A DNA stretch of 33,377 nucleotides, taken from the NCBI GenBank assembly GCA_029259725.1, contig JAJDER010000158.1, forward strand, positions 1-33,377, read 5' to 3'. The translations under genes were made by a program, and so were the position numbers. The notes beneath the pieces are model-generated. The model was not told the DNA's origin. It saw nothing but the letters and a program-made list of their open reading frames with translations, and searched no databases. Shown in pieces: positions 1 to 8,824 of the stretch. Numbering within the stretch: position 1 is the first letter of the stretch; every line of letters begins with the position of its first letter. This DNA comes from Planctomycetota bacterium. Lineage in GTDB: Bacteria > Planctomycetota > B15-G4.

Positions 1-245
1 AACGCGTCCACGCCGTCCTCGAGGCGCTCGAAGAGCACACCGAAGACGACCTCGTCGGGCACGAGCTGGCCGGCCTCCATGAAGCCCTGCGCGGCGCGCC
101 CCGCCTCGGTGCCGGCCTTGACCGCCGCCCGCAGCAGGTCCCCGGTCGAGAGGTGCACGAGCTCCTCGGACGCACAGACGCGTTGCGCCTGCGTGCCCTT
201 GCCGGCTCCGGGCGCGCCGAGGAAGACCACGCGCGAACAGGTCAC
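1..245 (-). CDS. adk: Adenylate kinase, N-terminal part (cut by window edge)
   Basis: Adenylate kinase interconverts ATP + AMP and 2 ADP in the cytoplasm. About 81 codons are visible. The P-loop GAPGAGKGTQ lies near residues 10-19 and the AMP-site motif STGDLLR follows near residue 34, both typical of bacterial Adk. The start is taken as GTG at 245-243, which overlaps the secY stop TGA (244-242) in a GTGA junction; a second in-frame GTG lies five codons on, just before VFLGAPG. The gene follows secY directly, as in many spc operons. The C-terminal LID and CORE parts lie outside the window. Confidence 0.93.
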   Translation of the reverse strand, partial: MTCSRVVFLGAPGAGKGTQAQRVCASEELVHLSTGDLLRAAVKAGTEAGRAAQGFMEAGQLVPDEVVFGVLFERLEDGVDA

Positions 246-1606
246 GCAGCCCCCTTCCCGCGCTTCCGGCCGGCCCACCCGAGGCCCTGGCCGGCGCCGA
301 GACCCTCGTAACGCCGCATGACCAGCATGGCGTTGACCTTGTCGACCAGGTCGAGCACCACGCCCACCACGATCAGCACGCTCGTCCCGCCGAGGAACAT
401 CGCCAGGGCCGGCGGCATGTTGGGCACGTTGCTGGACAGCAGCTGCGGCATGACGGCGATGACGACCAGGAAGGTCGCGCCCGCGAGGGTCACCTTGAAC
501 ATGACCGACTCGAGGAACTCCGCCGTCTTCACGCCGGGCTTCAGGCCGGGCACGAAGCCACCCTGCTCCTTCAGGTTGTTGGCGATCTCCTTGGGCTGGA
601 ACATCAGCGACGTCCAGAAGAAGGAGAACATGAAGATCAGTGCCGAGTAGAACAGGATGTACCAGAACCCGCCCCACTCGAAGATGCGCGTGAAGGTCTG
701 GACCTCGTGGCCGGCAACCGCGCCCCAGAGCTTGTCGAGCACGGCCGGCACGACGAACAGGAACGACGCGAAGATGATCGGCATGACGCCGGCCTGGTTG
801 ACCTTCAGCGGCAGGTAGTGCCGCTGGCCGCCGTAGACGCGACGGCCGCGGAACTGCCGACCTTGTTGGATCGGGATGCGCCGCTGCCCCTTCGTCACGA
901 ACACGATGCCGATGACGATCAGGATGTAGAGCACCACCAGCGTGGCCACGGTCTGGACCTGATCGCGGGTCTCGAGCGTGCCCAGCAGGGCATCCAGCAT
1001 CGAGGGCATCTGCGCCAGGATGCCGGCCATGATGATCAGCGACACGCCGTTGCCGACGCCGTACTCGGTGATCTGCTCACCGATCCACATGATGATCAAC
1101 GTTCCGGTCGTCAGCGACATGACCAGGAACAGCTTGTAGAAGAAGCTGTCGTAGAGGTCGGCGTCGATGACGCCCTGTCCGACAGCACCCTTCAGGATGC
1201 CGATCACGAACATCGACTGGATCAGGCAGATCGGCACGGTCGCCCAGCGCGTGTAGCGCTGGATCGTCTTCTGGCCCTGCTGGCCTTCCTTCTGCAGCGC
1301 CTCGAGCTGCGGGACCACCTTGACCAGCAGCGAGAAGATGATCGAGGCACTGATGTAGGGCATCACGCCCAGCGTGAACAGCTTGCACGAGCCGATGGCA
1401 CCGCCCGACAGGGCGTTCATGATGCCGAAGGCGAAGGCGGTCCCCCCCTGCTCGGACTGGCGCTGGTACTCCTCCAGCACGGCCCAGTTCACGCCCGGGA
1501 TCGGCACGTGGAAGCCGACCCGATAGGCCACCAACAGGCCGATCGTGACCAGGATCTTGTTCCTGATCTCCGGGACGCGGAAGAGGTTGAGGAAGCCGCT
1601 CATCAT
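242..1606 (-). CDS. secY: SecYEG translocon channel subunit SecY
   Basis: SecY forms the protein-conducting channel of the inner membrane with SecE and SecG. The 454-residue product is slightly longer than the usual 430-445. It starts [18 protein letters not shown], then shows the SecY-type first helix (ILVTIGLLVAYRVG), the plug-proximal GGAIGSCKLFTLGVMPYISA segment, several further hydrophobic helices, and the cytosolic loop GQRRIPIQQGRQ that contacts ribosome and SecA. The ATG at 1606 overlaps the rplO stop by 4 nt (ATGA), and the 3' end overlaps adk. Its partner SecE is encoded about 23 kb upstream in the same gene array. Confidence 0.97.
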   Translation of the reverse strand: MMSGFLNLFRVPEIRNKILVTIGLLVAYRVGFHVPIPGVNWAVLEEYQRQSEQGGTAFAFGIMNALSGGAIGSCKLFTLGVMPYISASIIFSLLVKVVPQLEALQKEGQQGQKTIQRYTRWATVPICLIQSMFVIGILKGAVGQGVIDADLYDSFFYKLFLVMSLTTGTLIIMWIGEQITEYGVGNGVSLIIMAGILAQMPSMLDALLGTLETRDQVQTVATLVVLYILIVIGIVFVTKGQRRIPIQQGRQFRGRRVYGGQRHYLPLKVNQAGVMPIIFASFLFVVPAVLDKLWGAVAGHEVQTFTRIFEWGGFWYILFYSALIFMFSFFWTSLMFQPKEIANNLKEQGGFVPGLKPGVKTAEFLESVMFKVTLAGATFLVVIAVMPQLLSSNVPNMPPALAMFLGGTSVLIVVGVVLDLVDKVNAMLVMRRYEGLGAGQGLGWAGRKRGKGAA

Positions 1607-2121
1607 GACGACGTCTCGGCCTCGCTCTCGTCAGTCTTGCGGTGGCTCTTGGTCTTGGCCGGGCGTTCCTCGGGCACGATCTCCACCGACCCGCCGGCGG
1701 CCTCGACCTTGGCCCTGGCGGCGTCGGAGATCTTGTGCACCTTCAGCTGGAAGCTCTTGCCGTCGAGCTCGCCCTTGGCCAGCACCTTGAGGCGCAGTGC
1801 CTTGTGCTTGACCAGCGCGGCCTGCTTGACCGTCTCGAGGTCCACGGCGCCCCCCTCGGGGAAGGCCTTGACCAGGTCGCCGACGTTCACGATCGAGTAG
1901 GTCGTCCGGAACAGCGAGTTGGTGAAACCCCGCTTCGGCAGGCGACGGGCGAGGGGCATCTGCCCACCCTCGAAGCCGCGGCCCTTCTTGCCACCGGCGC
2001 GCGAACCCTGGCCGTTGTTGCCACGGCCGGCGGTGCAACCCCAGCCGCTGCCCTGGCCTCGACCGATGCGGCGCTTGCGCTTGTTCCGCGTCGCCGGCGT
2101 CTTCACGTCCTGCAGGTTCAT
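1603..2121 (-). CDS. rplO: 50S ribosomal protein L15
   Basis: L15 is a late-assembling large-subunit protein. The Gly/Arg-rich N-terminus ([18 protein letters not shown], then [20 protein letters not shown]) is diagnostic. At 172 residues it is longer than the usual 145-150, because of a charged, probably disordered C-terminal tail ([19 protein letters not shown]). The ATG at 2121 overlaps the rpsE stop by 4 nt, so there is no room for rpmD (L30), which normally sits between rpsE and rplO. Confidence 0.96.
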   Translation of the reverse strand: MNLQDVKTPATRNKRKRRIGRGQGSGWGCTAGRGNNGQGSRAGGKKGRGFEGGQMPLARRLPKRGFTNSLFRTTYSIVNVGDLVKAFPEGGAVDLETVKQAALVKHKALRLKVLAKGELDGKSFQLKVHKISDAARAKVEAAGGSVEIVPEERPAKTKSHRKTDESEAETSS

Positions 2122-2624
2122 GCGATGCTCACTCCTCGGAGCTGCTCGGAGGTGCGACGGGTGCGCACGTCGAGCAGGCCCTGCAGGGTCGCCTTGACCA
2201 GGTTGACCGGGTTGTTGGAACCCATGCTCTTGGTCAGGATGTCGTGCACGCCGGCCAGCTCGAGCACCGAACGCACGGTGGCGCCCGCGATGATGCCCGT
2301 GCCGGGGGCGGCGGGGACGAGCCGGACGCGGGCGGCGCCGAAGCGGCCGACGATCTCGTGCTCGAGGGTGCGCCCCTCCTTGAGGTGCACCTTGACCAGG
2401 TTCTTGTGGGCGTCCTTGACCGCCTTCTCGACCGCGGCCGGGACCTCCTTGGCCTTGCCGAAGCCGACGCCGACGCTGCCGTGCCGGTCCCCGACCACCA
2501 CGAGCGCGGAGAAGGAGAAGCGGCGTCCGCCCTTCATGACCTTGGCGCAGCGGTTGACCTTGACCACCGCTTCTTCGTAGATGCCGGGTGCCTTGACATC
2601 GAGTTCCTGTCGCCTCTGTGCCAT
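2118..2624 (-). CDS. rpsE: 30S ribosomal protein S5
   Basis: S5 helps form the mRNA entry channel and contributes to decoding accuracy. The 168-residue product carries the S5 double-stranded-RNA-binding N-domain ([21 protein letters not shown]), the [17 protein letters not shown] segment and the C-domain [20 protein letters not shown] chose the ATG at 2624 (MAQRRQELD): GGAG lies 10 nt upstream inside the end of rplR, and the upstream in-frame extension overlaps rplR and is not conserved. The rplR stop is 4 nt upstream. Confidence 0.95.
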   Translation of the reverse strand: MAQRRQELDVKAPGIYEEAVVKVNRCAKVMKGGRRFSFSALVVVGDRHGSVGVGFGKAKEVPAAVEKAVKDAHKNLVKVHLKEGRTLEHEIVGRFGAARVRLVPAAPGTGIIAGATVRSVLELAGVHDILTKSMGSNNPVNLVKATLQGLLDVRTRRTSEQLRGVSIA

Positions 2625-2628
2625 CGGT

Positions 2629-3000
2629 CTAGAACTCCAGTCCGGCTTCGCGGGCACCCTCGGCGAGTGCCTTGATGCGACCGTGGTAGCGATACCAGCC
2701 GCGATCGAAGACCACCGTCTTCACTCCGGCCTCGATGAGTCTCTTGCCGATGTCCTTGCCGACTTCGCCGGCCACCGACGCCTTGGGTCCGGCCAGGCTG
2801 CCCTTGAGCGCCTTGGCCACCGAGGACGAAGCGGCGAGCGTCACGCCGGCCACGTCGTCCACGGCCTGGACGTAGATCTGCTTGTTGGAGCGGAAGACGG
2901 AGAGACGCGGCCGCTCGGCCGTGCCCTGGACCTTCCGACGGACGCGCTGGACCCGCCGACGGCGGGTCGCTTCGCGGGACTTGAATCTTCCGATACTCAC
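2629..3000 (-). CDS. rplR: 50S ribosomal protein L18
   Basis: L18 binds 5S rRNA with L5 in the central protuberance. The 123-residue product has the basic N-terminus ([18 protein letters not shown]), the [21 protein letters not shown] core and the C-terminal [24 protein letters not shown] block, all characteristic. The start is GTG at 3000, 5 nt after the rplF stop. Length is normal for the family (about 118-122). Confidence 0.95.
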   Translation of the reverse strand: MSIGRFKSREATRRRRVQRVRRKVQGTAERPRLSVFRSNKQIYVQAVDDVAGVTLAASSSVAKALKGSLAGPKASVAGEVGKDIGKRLIEAGVKTVVFDRGWYRYHGRIKALAEGAREAGLEF

Positions 3001-3005
3001 GTCGA

Positions 3006-3551
3006 TCAGGCTCCCAACGCCTTGCCGACCTTGCGACGCACGTACTCGCCCCGGTAGCGGATGCCCTTGCCCTTGTAGGGCTCCGGCTTCCGCACGGCGC
3101 GAATCTCGGCGGCGAACTGGCCGACACTCTGCTTGTCTGCACCCGAAATCGTGATCTCGGTCGGCTGCGGGGCCTCACAGGTGAGGCCTTCCGGCACAGG
3201 CATCTCGACGGGCGCGTTGAAGCCGATGTTCAGCACCAGCTTCTTGCCCTGGACCTTTGCGTTGTAGCCGACGCCCACGATCTCGAGTGTCTTGGAGAAG
3301 CCCTTCTCGAGGCCCTCCACCATGTTTGCGCCGAGGGAGCGGTACAGGCCGTGCAACGCCCGTGCCTCGCGATCCTCGGTGGCCCGCCCGAAGGTCAAGA
3401 CCCGGTCGTCGGCGTTGATCTCGACGACGATGCGCGGGTCGATGTCCTGGGACAGCTTGCCCTTGCTGCTCTCGACGGTGAGCGTCCCACCCTCGAAGGA
3501 CACCTTGGTCCCCGAGGCGAACTCCACCGGCTGCTTTCCGATTCTCGACAT
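3006..3551 (-). CDS. rplF: 50S ribosomal protein L6
   Basis: L6 lies near the sarcin-ricin loop and the factor-binding site. The product is 181 residues. It begins [11 protein letters not shown] and ends in the conserved block [18 protein letters not shown]. The ATG at 3551 gives the canonical N-terminus; the 13 extra in-frame codons upstream cover only the 7-nt gap and the end of rpsH and are rejected. The two alpha/beta L6 repeats are both present. Confidence 0.96.
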   Translation of the reverse strand: MSRIGKQPVEFASGTKVSFEGGTLTVESSKGKLSQDIDPRIVVEINADDRVLTFGRATEDREARALHGLYRSLGANMVEGLEKGFSKTLEIVGVGYNAKVQGKKLVLNIGFNAPVEMPVPEGLTCEAPQPTEITISGADKQSVGQFAAEIRAVRKPEPYKGKGIRYRGEYVRRKVGKALGA

Positions 3552-3558
3552 CTTCGCC

Positions 3559-3957
3559 TTACCAGACCGTCGCCAGCCGCTCGCCGCCAACCCGCTGCGT
3601 GCGGCATTCGCGGTCCGAGAGGACGCCGTTGCTCGTGGAGTAGATCGAGATGCCGATGCCGTTGAGCACGCGTGGGATCTCGTCGACGCCGCAGTACAGC
3701 CGGCGACCGGGCTTGCTGTCGCGGCGGATCTCGTTGATCAGCATCTCGCCGTCCGGGCCGTACTTCAGGTTGATGCGCAGGACTCCCTGCACACCGCCCG
3801 GCACGACTTCGTAGTCGTTGATGAAGCCTTCACGCTTGAGCACCTCGGCGATCGAACGCTTCATGCGCGAGGCCGGCATGTCGACGTCGTCGAAGCGCAC
3901 ACGCAGGGCGTTGCGCACTCGGGTCAGCATGTCGGCGATGGGGTCGGTCATGGTCAT
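3559..3957 (-). CDS. rpsH: 30S ribosomal protein S8
   Basis: S8 is a primary 16S rRNA binder and, in E. coli, the translational repressor of the spc operon. The 132-residue product has the N-terminal DPIADMLTRVRNA signature and a C-terminal STSNGVLSDRECRTQRVGGE segment matching the family's rRNA-binding motif. The ATG at 3957 is supported by GGGAG 8 nt upstream; a second ATG at 3951 is also possible. I did not identify an S8 target structure near rplE. Confidence 0.96.
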   Translation of the reverse strand: MTMTDPIADMLTRVRNALRVRFDDVDMPASRMKRSIAEVLKREGFINDYEVVPGGVQGVLRINLKYGPDGEMLINEIRRDSKPGRRLYCGVDEIPRVLNGIGISIYSTSNGVLSDRECRTQRVGGERLATVW

Positions 3958-3973
3958 GGTTTGATCTCCCGTC

Positions 3974-4159
3974 CTACCAGGACGACTTCCGGACGCCGGG
4001 GATCTCGCCCGCCAGCGCCAGGTTGCGGAAGCAGATCCGGCAGATGCCGAACTTCCGCATGAAGGCGTGGGATCGGCCGCAGAGCGAGCAGCGGCTCTTC
4101 TGCCGCGTGCTGAACTTCGGCTTCATCTTCGACTTGGCGATCCAGCTGGTCTTGCCCAA
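3974..4159 (-). CDS. rpsN: 30S ribosomal protein S14, zinc-ribbon type, TTG start
   Basis: S14 sits in the head of the small subunit. This is the 61-residue zinc-binding type: the four cysteines fit C-x2-C-x12-C-x2-C (RCSLCGR ... GICRICF), and the C-terminus [11 protein letters not shown] is canonical. Alignment to the family's conserved (M)xKTSWI start puts the start at TTG 4159, because no ATG or GTG gives the right N-terminus. The only upstream purine run is a weak GAGAGACGA. The rplE stop lies 35 nt upstream. Confidence 0.93.
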   Translation of the reverse strand: MGKTSWIAKSKMKPKFSTRQKSRCSLCGRSHAFMRKFGICRICFRNLALAGEIPGVRKSSW

Positions 4160-4194
4160 GGGTCGTCTCTCGGTTCGTCGGTGGTGGCGCCGCT

Positions 4195-4764
4195 CTACGC
4201 GGCAGCCTTGTCGTCTGCGCGCTGGAAGGGCATGCCCAGATGGGTCAGCAGGTCGAACGCGATCGCGTCGTCCTCGGTGCTCGTGACGATGGTCACGTTC
4301 ATGCCCTGTTGGTGCTTGATCTTGTCGAGGTTGATCTCGGGGAAGATCGACTGGTCCGCGAGACCCAGGCTGTAGTTGCCCCGCCCGTCGAGCTTCGTCT
4401 TGAGGCCGCGGAAGTCCTTGATACGCGGGATGACCACCGTGATCAGCCGGTCCAGGAACTCCCACATGCGATCACCCCGCAGGGTGACCATGCAACCGAT
4501 CGGCATGCCTTCACGCAGCTTGAAGTTGCTGACCGACTTGCGCGCCTTGCGCGGCATCGGCTTCTGGCCGGTGACCGTCTGCAGGTCCGCCACGGCCGCA
4601 TCGAGCATGCCCTTGTTCTCGCGGGCCAGGCCCACACCCATGCTCACCACGACCTTGTTCAGGACCGGCACCTGGTGAAGGTTGTTCAGGTTGTGCGCCT
4701 CGGCGAGCGCGGACCGGATCTCGGCCAGGTAGCGCGCCTTGAGGCGGGGGGTGTCGTCAGTCAT
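4195..4764 (-). CDS. rplE: 50S ribosomal protein L5
   Basis: L5 binds 5S rRNA and contacts P-site tRNA and the S13 bridge. The 189-residue product has the conserved core [14 protein letters not shown], the [26 protein letters not shown] block, and the C-terminal [19 protein letters not shown] segment. The ATG at 4764 is 1 nt past the rplX stop. A short Ala-rich C-terminal tail adds a few residues over the usual 179-180. Confidence 0.96.
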   Translation of the reverse strand: MTDDTPRLKARYLAEIRSALAEAHNLNNLHQVPVLNKVVVSMGVGLARENKGMLDAAVADLQTVTGQKPMPRKARKSVSNFKLREGMPIGCMVTLRGDRMWEFLDRLITVVIPRIKDFRGLKTKLDGRGNYSLGLADQSIFPEINLDKIKHQQGMNVTIVTSTEDDAIAFDLLTHLGMPFQRADDKAAA

Positions 4765-4765
4765 C

Positions 4766-5080
4766 TCACTTGATCCGCTTGCCCGAAGGTCGCATCACGC
4801 GCACCTTCTGGCCGTCCACGATTTCGTACCCGACGCGCACGCCCTTGCCCGACTCGGCGTCGAGGTAGGCGATGTTGCTCAGCTGGATCGGGTACTCACG
4901 CTGCACGCGGCCGCCCTGGGGGTTTTCCTGGCTGCGGCGCAGGTGCTTCCATTTCATGTTGACGCCCTCGACGAGCGCCTTGCCGGCTGACTTGTCGAGC
5001 TTGAGCACGGTGCCCGTCTTCCCGCGGTCGGCACCCGCGATGACGATCACACGGTCGTTCTGCCGGAGACGCACCTTCAT
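4766..5080 (-). CDS. rplX: 50S ribosomal protein L24
   Basis: L24 is an assembly-initiating 23S rRNA binder near the exit tunnel. The 104-residue protein begins [11 protein letters not shown], carries the KOW motif (VIVIAGADRGKTGTVLKLD), and continues with VEGVNMKWKHLRRSQENPQGG, the usual L24 block. The ATG at 5080 shares one base with the rplN stop (TGATG), which fixes the start; the longer in-frame extension upstream is the shadow of rplN. Confidence 0.95.
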   Translation of the reverse strand: MKVRLRQNDRVIVIAGADRGKTGTVLKLDKSAGKALVEGVNMKWKHLRRSQENPQGGRVQREYPIQLSNIAYLDAESGKGVRVGYEIVDGQKVRVMRPSGKRIK

Positions 5081-5448
5081 CACACGACCTCGTTCGCAAG
5101 GCTGATGATCTTCATGAAGTTCTTCGCGCGCAGCTCGCGAGCCACGGCGCCGAAGATGCGGGTCCCGACCGGGTTGCCGTCCTTGTCGATGATCACGACG
5201 GCGTTGCGGTCGAAGCGCACCCGGGAACCATCCCGGCGAGAGATGTCCTTGCGGGTGCGCACGATGACACCGCGGACGACCGTGCCCTTCTTGATGGTCG
5301 CCGTGGGGATCGACTTCTTGACCGAGCCGATGATCACGTCCCCCACGCCGGCATAGCGACGCTTGCTGCCGCCCAGCACCTTGAAGCACATGACCTGCTT
5401 GGCGCCCGTGTTGTCGGCGACATCGAGCATGGTCTGCATCTGGATCAC
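5080..5448 (-). CDS. rplN: 50S ribosomal protein L14
   Basis: L14 lies at the subunit interface and contacts the 16S rRNA. The 122-residue product has the typical [17 protein letters not shown] start and the signature region around [20 protein letters not shown]. The start codon is GTG at 5448, overlapping the rpsQ stop as GTGA, with a strong GGAGG about 9 nt upstream. Length matches the family exactly. Confidence 0.96.
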   Translation of the reverse strand: MIQMQTMLDVADNTGAKQVMCFKVLGGSKRRYAGVGDVIIGSVKKSIPTATIKKGTVVRGVIVRTRKDISRRDGSRVRFDRNAVVIIDKDGNPVGTRIFGAVARELRAKNFMKIISLANEVV

Positions 5449-5726
5449 GAAGCACCTCCCGACGCCCGCGTGACCACCTTCACCAGGCGCCAGCGCTTGG
5501 TCTTGCTCAGCGGGCGCGCGAAGGCGATCTCGACGGTGTCACCGGTCTCCGCCTCGTTGTTCTCGTCGTGGACGTAGAGCTTCGTGGAGCGACGCACGTA
5601 CTTCTTGTAGACGGGGTGCATCACACGACGCTCGATCGTCACGGTGATCGTCTTGTCCATCCGATCACTCAGCACCGTGCCGGTGCGGCGAATGTCGTCC
5701 CTGGATCTGGTCTCGGTCTCGGTCAT
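5445..5726 (-). CDS. rpsQ: 30S ribosomal protein S17
   Basis: S17 is a primary 16S rRNA binder with an OB fold. The 93-residue product shows [20 protein letters not shown], the [19 protein letters not shown] block and the [21 protein letters not shown] signature. It is about 10 residues longer than the usual 80-85, split between a charged N-terminus ([11 protein letters not shown]) and a short C-terminal tail. The ATG at 5726 follows the rpmC stop by 4 nt. Confidence 0.95.
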   Translation of the reverse strand: MTETETRSRDDIRRTGTVLSDRMDKTITVTIERRVMHPVYKKYVRRSTKLYVHDENNEAETGDTVEIAFARPLSKTKRWRLVKVVTRASGGAS

Positions 5727-5730
5727 CGAT

Positions 5731-5952
5731 CTATGTCCGCGGTGCCGCGCCGCGGATGCCCTGCTGGCGTTCGGCGAGCAATGTCTTCATGCGCGCGATG
5801 TCGCGCCGGAGCGTCTGGATCCGGTGCGGGTTCGCGAGGCCTTCCGAGCTGGACTTGAAGCGCAGCTCGAAGAGCTCCTTCTGGAGCCCTTTGCACTCGT
5901 ACGTGAGTTCGGAGTCGAGCTTCTCGCGCATCTCCTTGTTCCGGGTGCCCAT
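5731..5952 (-). CDS. rpmC: 50S ribosomal protein L29
   Basis: L29 sits at the peptide exit and is part of the docking site for trigger factor and SRP. The 73-residue, mostly helical protein has the family core [20 protein letters not shown] followed by [14 protein letters not shown]. The ATG at 5952 shares one base with the rplP stop. Length is at the upper end of the normal 60-73 range. Confidence 0.94.
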   Translation of the reverse strand: MGTRNKEMREKLDSELTYECKGLQKELFELRFKSSSEGLANPHRIQTLRRDIARMKTLLAERQQGIRGAAPRT

Positions 5953-6368
5953 CAGCGGGTCCTCCGCTTCACGAGGCGACAGCGCACGGGCAGCTTGTGC
6001 GCGACGCGGTTCAGCGCCAGCTTGGCCACGGCCTCCTCGGTGCCACCGATCTCGTACAGCACGGTCCCGGGCTTGATCACCGCGGCCCAGTAGTCCGGCT
6101 CACCCTTGCCCTTGCCCATGCGGGTCTCGGCCGGGATCGAGGTGATCGGCTTGTGCGGGAAGATGCGGATGGTCACGCGAGCGCCGGGGGCACCGCGCGT
6201 CGCGGCGACACGACCGGCCTCGATCTGGCGGGCACTGATCCACCCGGGCTCGAGCGACTGCAGCCCGTACTCACCGAAGGCGACGGTGTGGCCGCGCGTG
6301 GCGTTGCCGCGGATCTTGCCCTTCTGGACCTTGCGGTGCTTGAAGCGCTTCGGCATGGACTTCGCCAT
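5952..6368 (-). CDS. rplP: 50S ribosomal protein L16
   Basis: L16 organises the A-site region of 23S rRNA and the binding of elongator tRNA. The 138-residue product starts [17 protein letters not shown], then [24 protein letters not shown] and the [20 protein letters not shown] block, all diagnostic. The ATG at 6368 shares one base with the rpsC stop. Length is normal (136-144). Confidence 0.96.
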   Translation of the reverse strand: MAKSMPKRFKHRKVQKGKIRGNATRGHTVAFGEYGLQSLEPGWISARQIEAGRVAATRGAPGARVTIRIFPHKPITSIPAETRMGKGKGEPDYWAAVIKPGTVLYEIGGTEEAVAKLALNRVAHKLPVRCRLVKRRTR

Positions 6369-7018
6369 CAGGAGCGCCCTCCCGCCTGGTAGTCCTTGTA
6401 GAGCCCACGGTAGACCCAGGCCTTCACGCCGATCACGCCGTGCGTGGTCTTGGCGATGGCGAAGCCGTAGTCCACCCAGCCGTCCAGGGTCGAGAGCGGC
6501 ACCGAGCCCAGCGAGGTCTTCTCACGTCGGGCGATCTCCGCCCCCCCGAGACGCCCCGAGATCTGGAGCTTCACGCCGAGCGCGCCGGCCTGCATGGTCA
6601 GCTGTGCCGACTTCTTCAGCGCACGACGGTAGCTCGCGCGACGCTGCAACTGCTCGGCCATGCTCTCGGCCACCAGCTGCGCCGAGAGCTCCGGCTTGCT
6701 GATCTCGACCGTGCGGATGGCGACGGGCTTGTTGCAGATGTCGGTCAGCTGCTCGTTGAGCCGATCGACCTGCGCACCACGGCGACCGATGAGGAGTCCC
6801 GGACGCGCGGTGTGGATGATCACCGTCACGCGCTCGCGGGTGCGCTCGATGTCGATGCGCGGCACCGCGGCCGAGTGGTACTCCTTCTTGATGAACTTCC
6901 GGATCTTCTGGTCCTCGAGCAGCAGTGCCCCGAAGTCCTTCTTGCCGGCATACCAGCGCGAGCGCCAGGGCTCGTTGATGCCGATCCGGAAGCCGATGGG
7001 ATTGACCTTCTGACCCAT
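6368..7018 (-). CDS. rpsC: 30S ribosomal protein S3
   Basis: S3 forms part of the mRNA entry tunnel and helicase site. The 216-residue protein begins [20 protein letters not shown]. It contains a KH domain with the [14 protein letters not shown] loop and the C-terminal S3 domain ending in the [14 protein letters not shown] and [12 protein letters not shown] motifs. It is slightly shorter than E. coli S3 (233), lacking most of the acidic/basic C-terminal tail. Confidence 0.96.
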   Translation of the reverse strand: MGQKVNPIGFRIGINEPWRSRWYAGKKDFGALLLEDQKIRKFIKKEYHSAAVPRIDIERTRERVTVIIHTARPGLLIGRRGAQVDRLNEQLTDICNKPVAIRTVEISKPELSAQLVAESMAEQLQRRASYRRALKKSAQLTMQAGALGVKLQISGRLGGAEIARREKTSLGSVPLSTLDGWVDYGFAIAKTTHGVIGVKAWVYRGLYKDYQAGGRS

Positions 7019-7021
7019 GGC

Positions 7022-7405
7022 CTAGTTGTCCTTGCTGGCCGGAGCAGCGGTCGCGGCCAGGGCCGCGGTTGCCAGCTCGACGTGGATGTGACTGGTCTTC
7101 TTGCGATACGGCATGGCGCGTCCACGAGCCGACGGGCGCCAGCGCACGTAGCCGCCGAGCAGCGGGCCTTCATCGACCCAGCACTTGCTCACGTGCAGTT
7201 GGTTGAGGTCGTCGGCGCCCGCCTGACTCGCATTGGCGACGGCCGAGCGGACGACCTTCCCCAGCAAGGCCGCGGCGCGCTGGGGACTGTGGTCCAGCGC
7301 GACCAGGGCCTGGTTCACGGGCTTGGTCCGGATCAGGTCGGCGACCAACCGCGCCTTGCGGGCGGTGACGCGTGCGTATCGGTGGGACGCCTTGAAGGTC
7401 ACCAT
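7022..7405 (-). CDS. rplV: 50S ribosomal protein L22
   Basis: L22 lines the exit tunnel with L4. The 127-residue protein has the conserved KASHRYARVTARKARLVADLIR start, the SAVANASQAG segment, and the tunnel beta-hairpin ending in GRAMPYRKKTSHIHVEL. A short Ala-rich tail extends the C-terminus. I see no deletion of the hairpin residues associated with macrolide resistance. The start is ATG at 7405, 3 nt after the rpsS stop. Confidence 0.95.
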   Translation of the reverse strand: MVTFKASHRYARVTARKARLVADLIRTKPVNQALVALDHSPQRAAALLGKVVRSAVANASQAGADDLNQLHVSKCWVDEGPLLGGYVRWRPSARGRAMPYRKKTSHIHVELATAALAATAAPASKDN

Positions 7406-7408
7406 GAC

Positions 7409-7678
7409 CTACTTGCCCTTCTTGTTCGTGTGGCCGCGGAAGGTCCGCGTCGGCGCGAACTCGCCGAGCTTGTGACCGACCATGTCCTCGACCACGTAGA
7501 CCTTCACGTGCCGACGGCCGTCGTAGACCAGGAACGTGTGGCCGACGAAGTCGGGCGTGACCGTGCAGGCGCGGGCCCAGGTCTTGATCGGCGTGCGCGT
7601 CCCCGCGTCGGCCATGCGGAGCACCTTGCGCTCCAGCTTGACGTCCACGTACGGACCCTTCTTGAGACTCCGGCTCAC
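7409..7678 (-). CDS. rpsS: 30S ribosomal protein S19
   Basis: S19 forms intersubunit bridges with S13 in the small-subunit head. The 89-residue product begins [19 protein letters not shown] and contains [22 protein letters not shown] and the [18 protein letters not shown] signature. The start is GTG at 7678, 3 nt after the rplB stop. Length is typical for the family (about 89-93). Confidence 0.96.
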   Translation of the reverse strand: MSRSLKKGPYVDVKLERKVLRMADAGTRTPIKTWARACTVTPDFVGHTFLVYDGRRHVKVYVVEDMVGHKLGEFAPTRTFRGHTNKKGK

Positions 7679-7681
7679 GGT

Positions 7682-8515
7682 CTACCTCTTCTTCTTGCGT
7701 CGGCGAACGATCATCGAGTTCGACGTCTTCTTTGCGCTACGGGTCTTGCCACCCTTGGCGAGCTTGCCCCAGGGCGACACCGGATCACGGCCGGGCGAGG
7801 TGCGACCCTCACCACCACCGAGCGGGTGAGCCGCCGGGTACATGGCCGAGCCGCGCACCTTCGGGCGACGGCCCTTCCAGCGGTTCCGGCCGGCCTTGCC
7901 GATCTTGACCAGGCTGTGGTCCACATTGCCGACGCGGCCGATGGTGGCGCGGCAATCGACGTGGATCTTGCGGGTCTCGCCGGACGGCATGATCACCGTC
8001 GCGTACCTGCCCTCGCGGGCCGACAGCCGCAACGAGGAGCCGGCCGAACGAGCGAGCTTGCCACCGCGGCCCGGGACCAGCTCCACGTTGTGCAGGTCCA
8101 TGCCCAGCGGGATGGACGACAGCGCGAGGCAGCAGCCGACGTTCGGCTCCGAGCCCGCTCCGGACTGCACCACGTCGCCTTGATGCAGGCCGTCGGGCGC
8201 CAGGATGTAGCTCTTCTTGCCGTCCAGGTAGTGCAGCAGGGCGATGCGCGCGGTCCGGTACGGGTCGTACTGGATCGAGGCCACCTTGGCGGGCACCCCG
8301 TCGTGCCGGCGCTTGAAGTCGACCAGGCGGTACTTGCGCTTGTGGCCCCCACCGCGGCGGCGCGAGGTGATGCGCCCACGATGGTTGCGGCCGGAGTGCT
8401 TCTTGAGCGTGATCAGCAGGGACTTCTCGGGCCTGTCCTTGCTCAGCTCCGGATCGCGGATGGTCGTCATCCCACGACGGCCCGGCGAAGTCGGTTTGTA
8501 CTTTTGGATGACCAT
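7682..8515 (-). CDS. rplB: 50S ribosomal protein L2 with altered signature
   Basis: L2 is required for subunit association and for assembling the peptidyl-transferase centre. The 277-residue product has the RNA-binding domain ([20 protein letters not shown]) and the SH3-like C-domain. The usual MNPVDHPHGGGEGR block reads [14 protein letters not shown]: the catalytic-centre-associated His is kept (H230 here, H229 in E. coli), but the flanking Asn, Asp and second His are Tyr226, Ala229 and Leu232. The C-terminus [16 protein letters not shown] is normal. The start is ATG at 8515. Confidence 0.96.
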   Translation of the reverse strand: MVIQKYKPTSPGRRGMTTIRDPELSKDRPEKSLLITLKKHSGRNHRGRITSRRRGGGHKRKYRLVDFKRRHDGVPAKVASIQYDPYRTARIALLHYLDGKKSYILAPDGLHQGDVVQSGAGSEPNVGCCLALSSIPLGMDLHNVELVPGRGGKLARSAGSSLRLSAREGRYATVIMPSGETRKIHVDCRATIGRVGNVDHSLVKIGKAGRNRWKGRRPKVRGSAMYPAAHPLGGGEGRTSPGRDPVSPWGKLAKGGKTRSAKKTSNSMIVRRRKKKR

Positions 8516-8539
8516 GGCTGTCGTCGTCCGGCGCGCGGC

Positions 8540-8824
8540 CTAGAGGAACTCGATCGCGTCGCCGTCGTGCAGGGTCACGACCGCGCGCTTCCAATCCGAC
8601 CGCTGGAACCGACGCGGCCCCCGGCCCTTCCACTTGCCCTTGCGCACCATCGTGCGGACGTGCTTCACCTTCACGTCGAACAGGGACTCGACCGCCTTGC
8701 GGATCATCACCTTGTTGGCGTGCGGCGCGACGGCGAAGGTGTAGCCGTTCTGCTCGCTGGTGATGTCCGTGCCCTTCTCGGTGATGAGCGGCTTCCGGAC
8801 GATGTCATAGGCGTCGTTCTTCAT
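8540..8824 (-). CDS. rplW: 50S ribosomal protein L23
   Basis: L23 sits at the tunnel exit as the main docking site for trigger factor and SRP. The 94-residue protein has IVRKPLITEKGTDITSEQNG, the HANKVMIRKAVESLFDVKVKHV core and a C-terminal WKRAVVTLHDGDAIEF. The ATG at 8824 overlaps the rplD stop by 4 nt. The longer in-frame extension upstream is a shadow of rplD. Confidence 0.95.
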   Translation of the reverse strand: MKNDAYDIVRKPLITEKGTDITSEQNGYTFAVAPHANKVMIRKAVESLFDVKVKHVRTMVRKGKWKGRGPRRFQRSDWKRAVVTLHDGDAIEFL

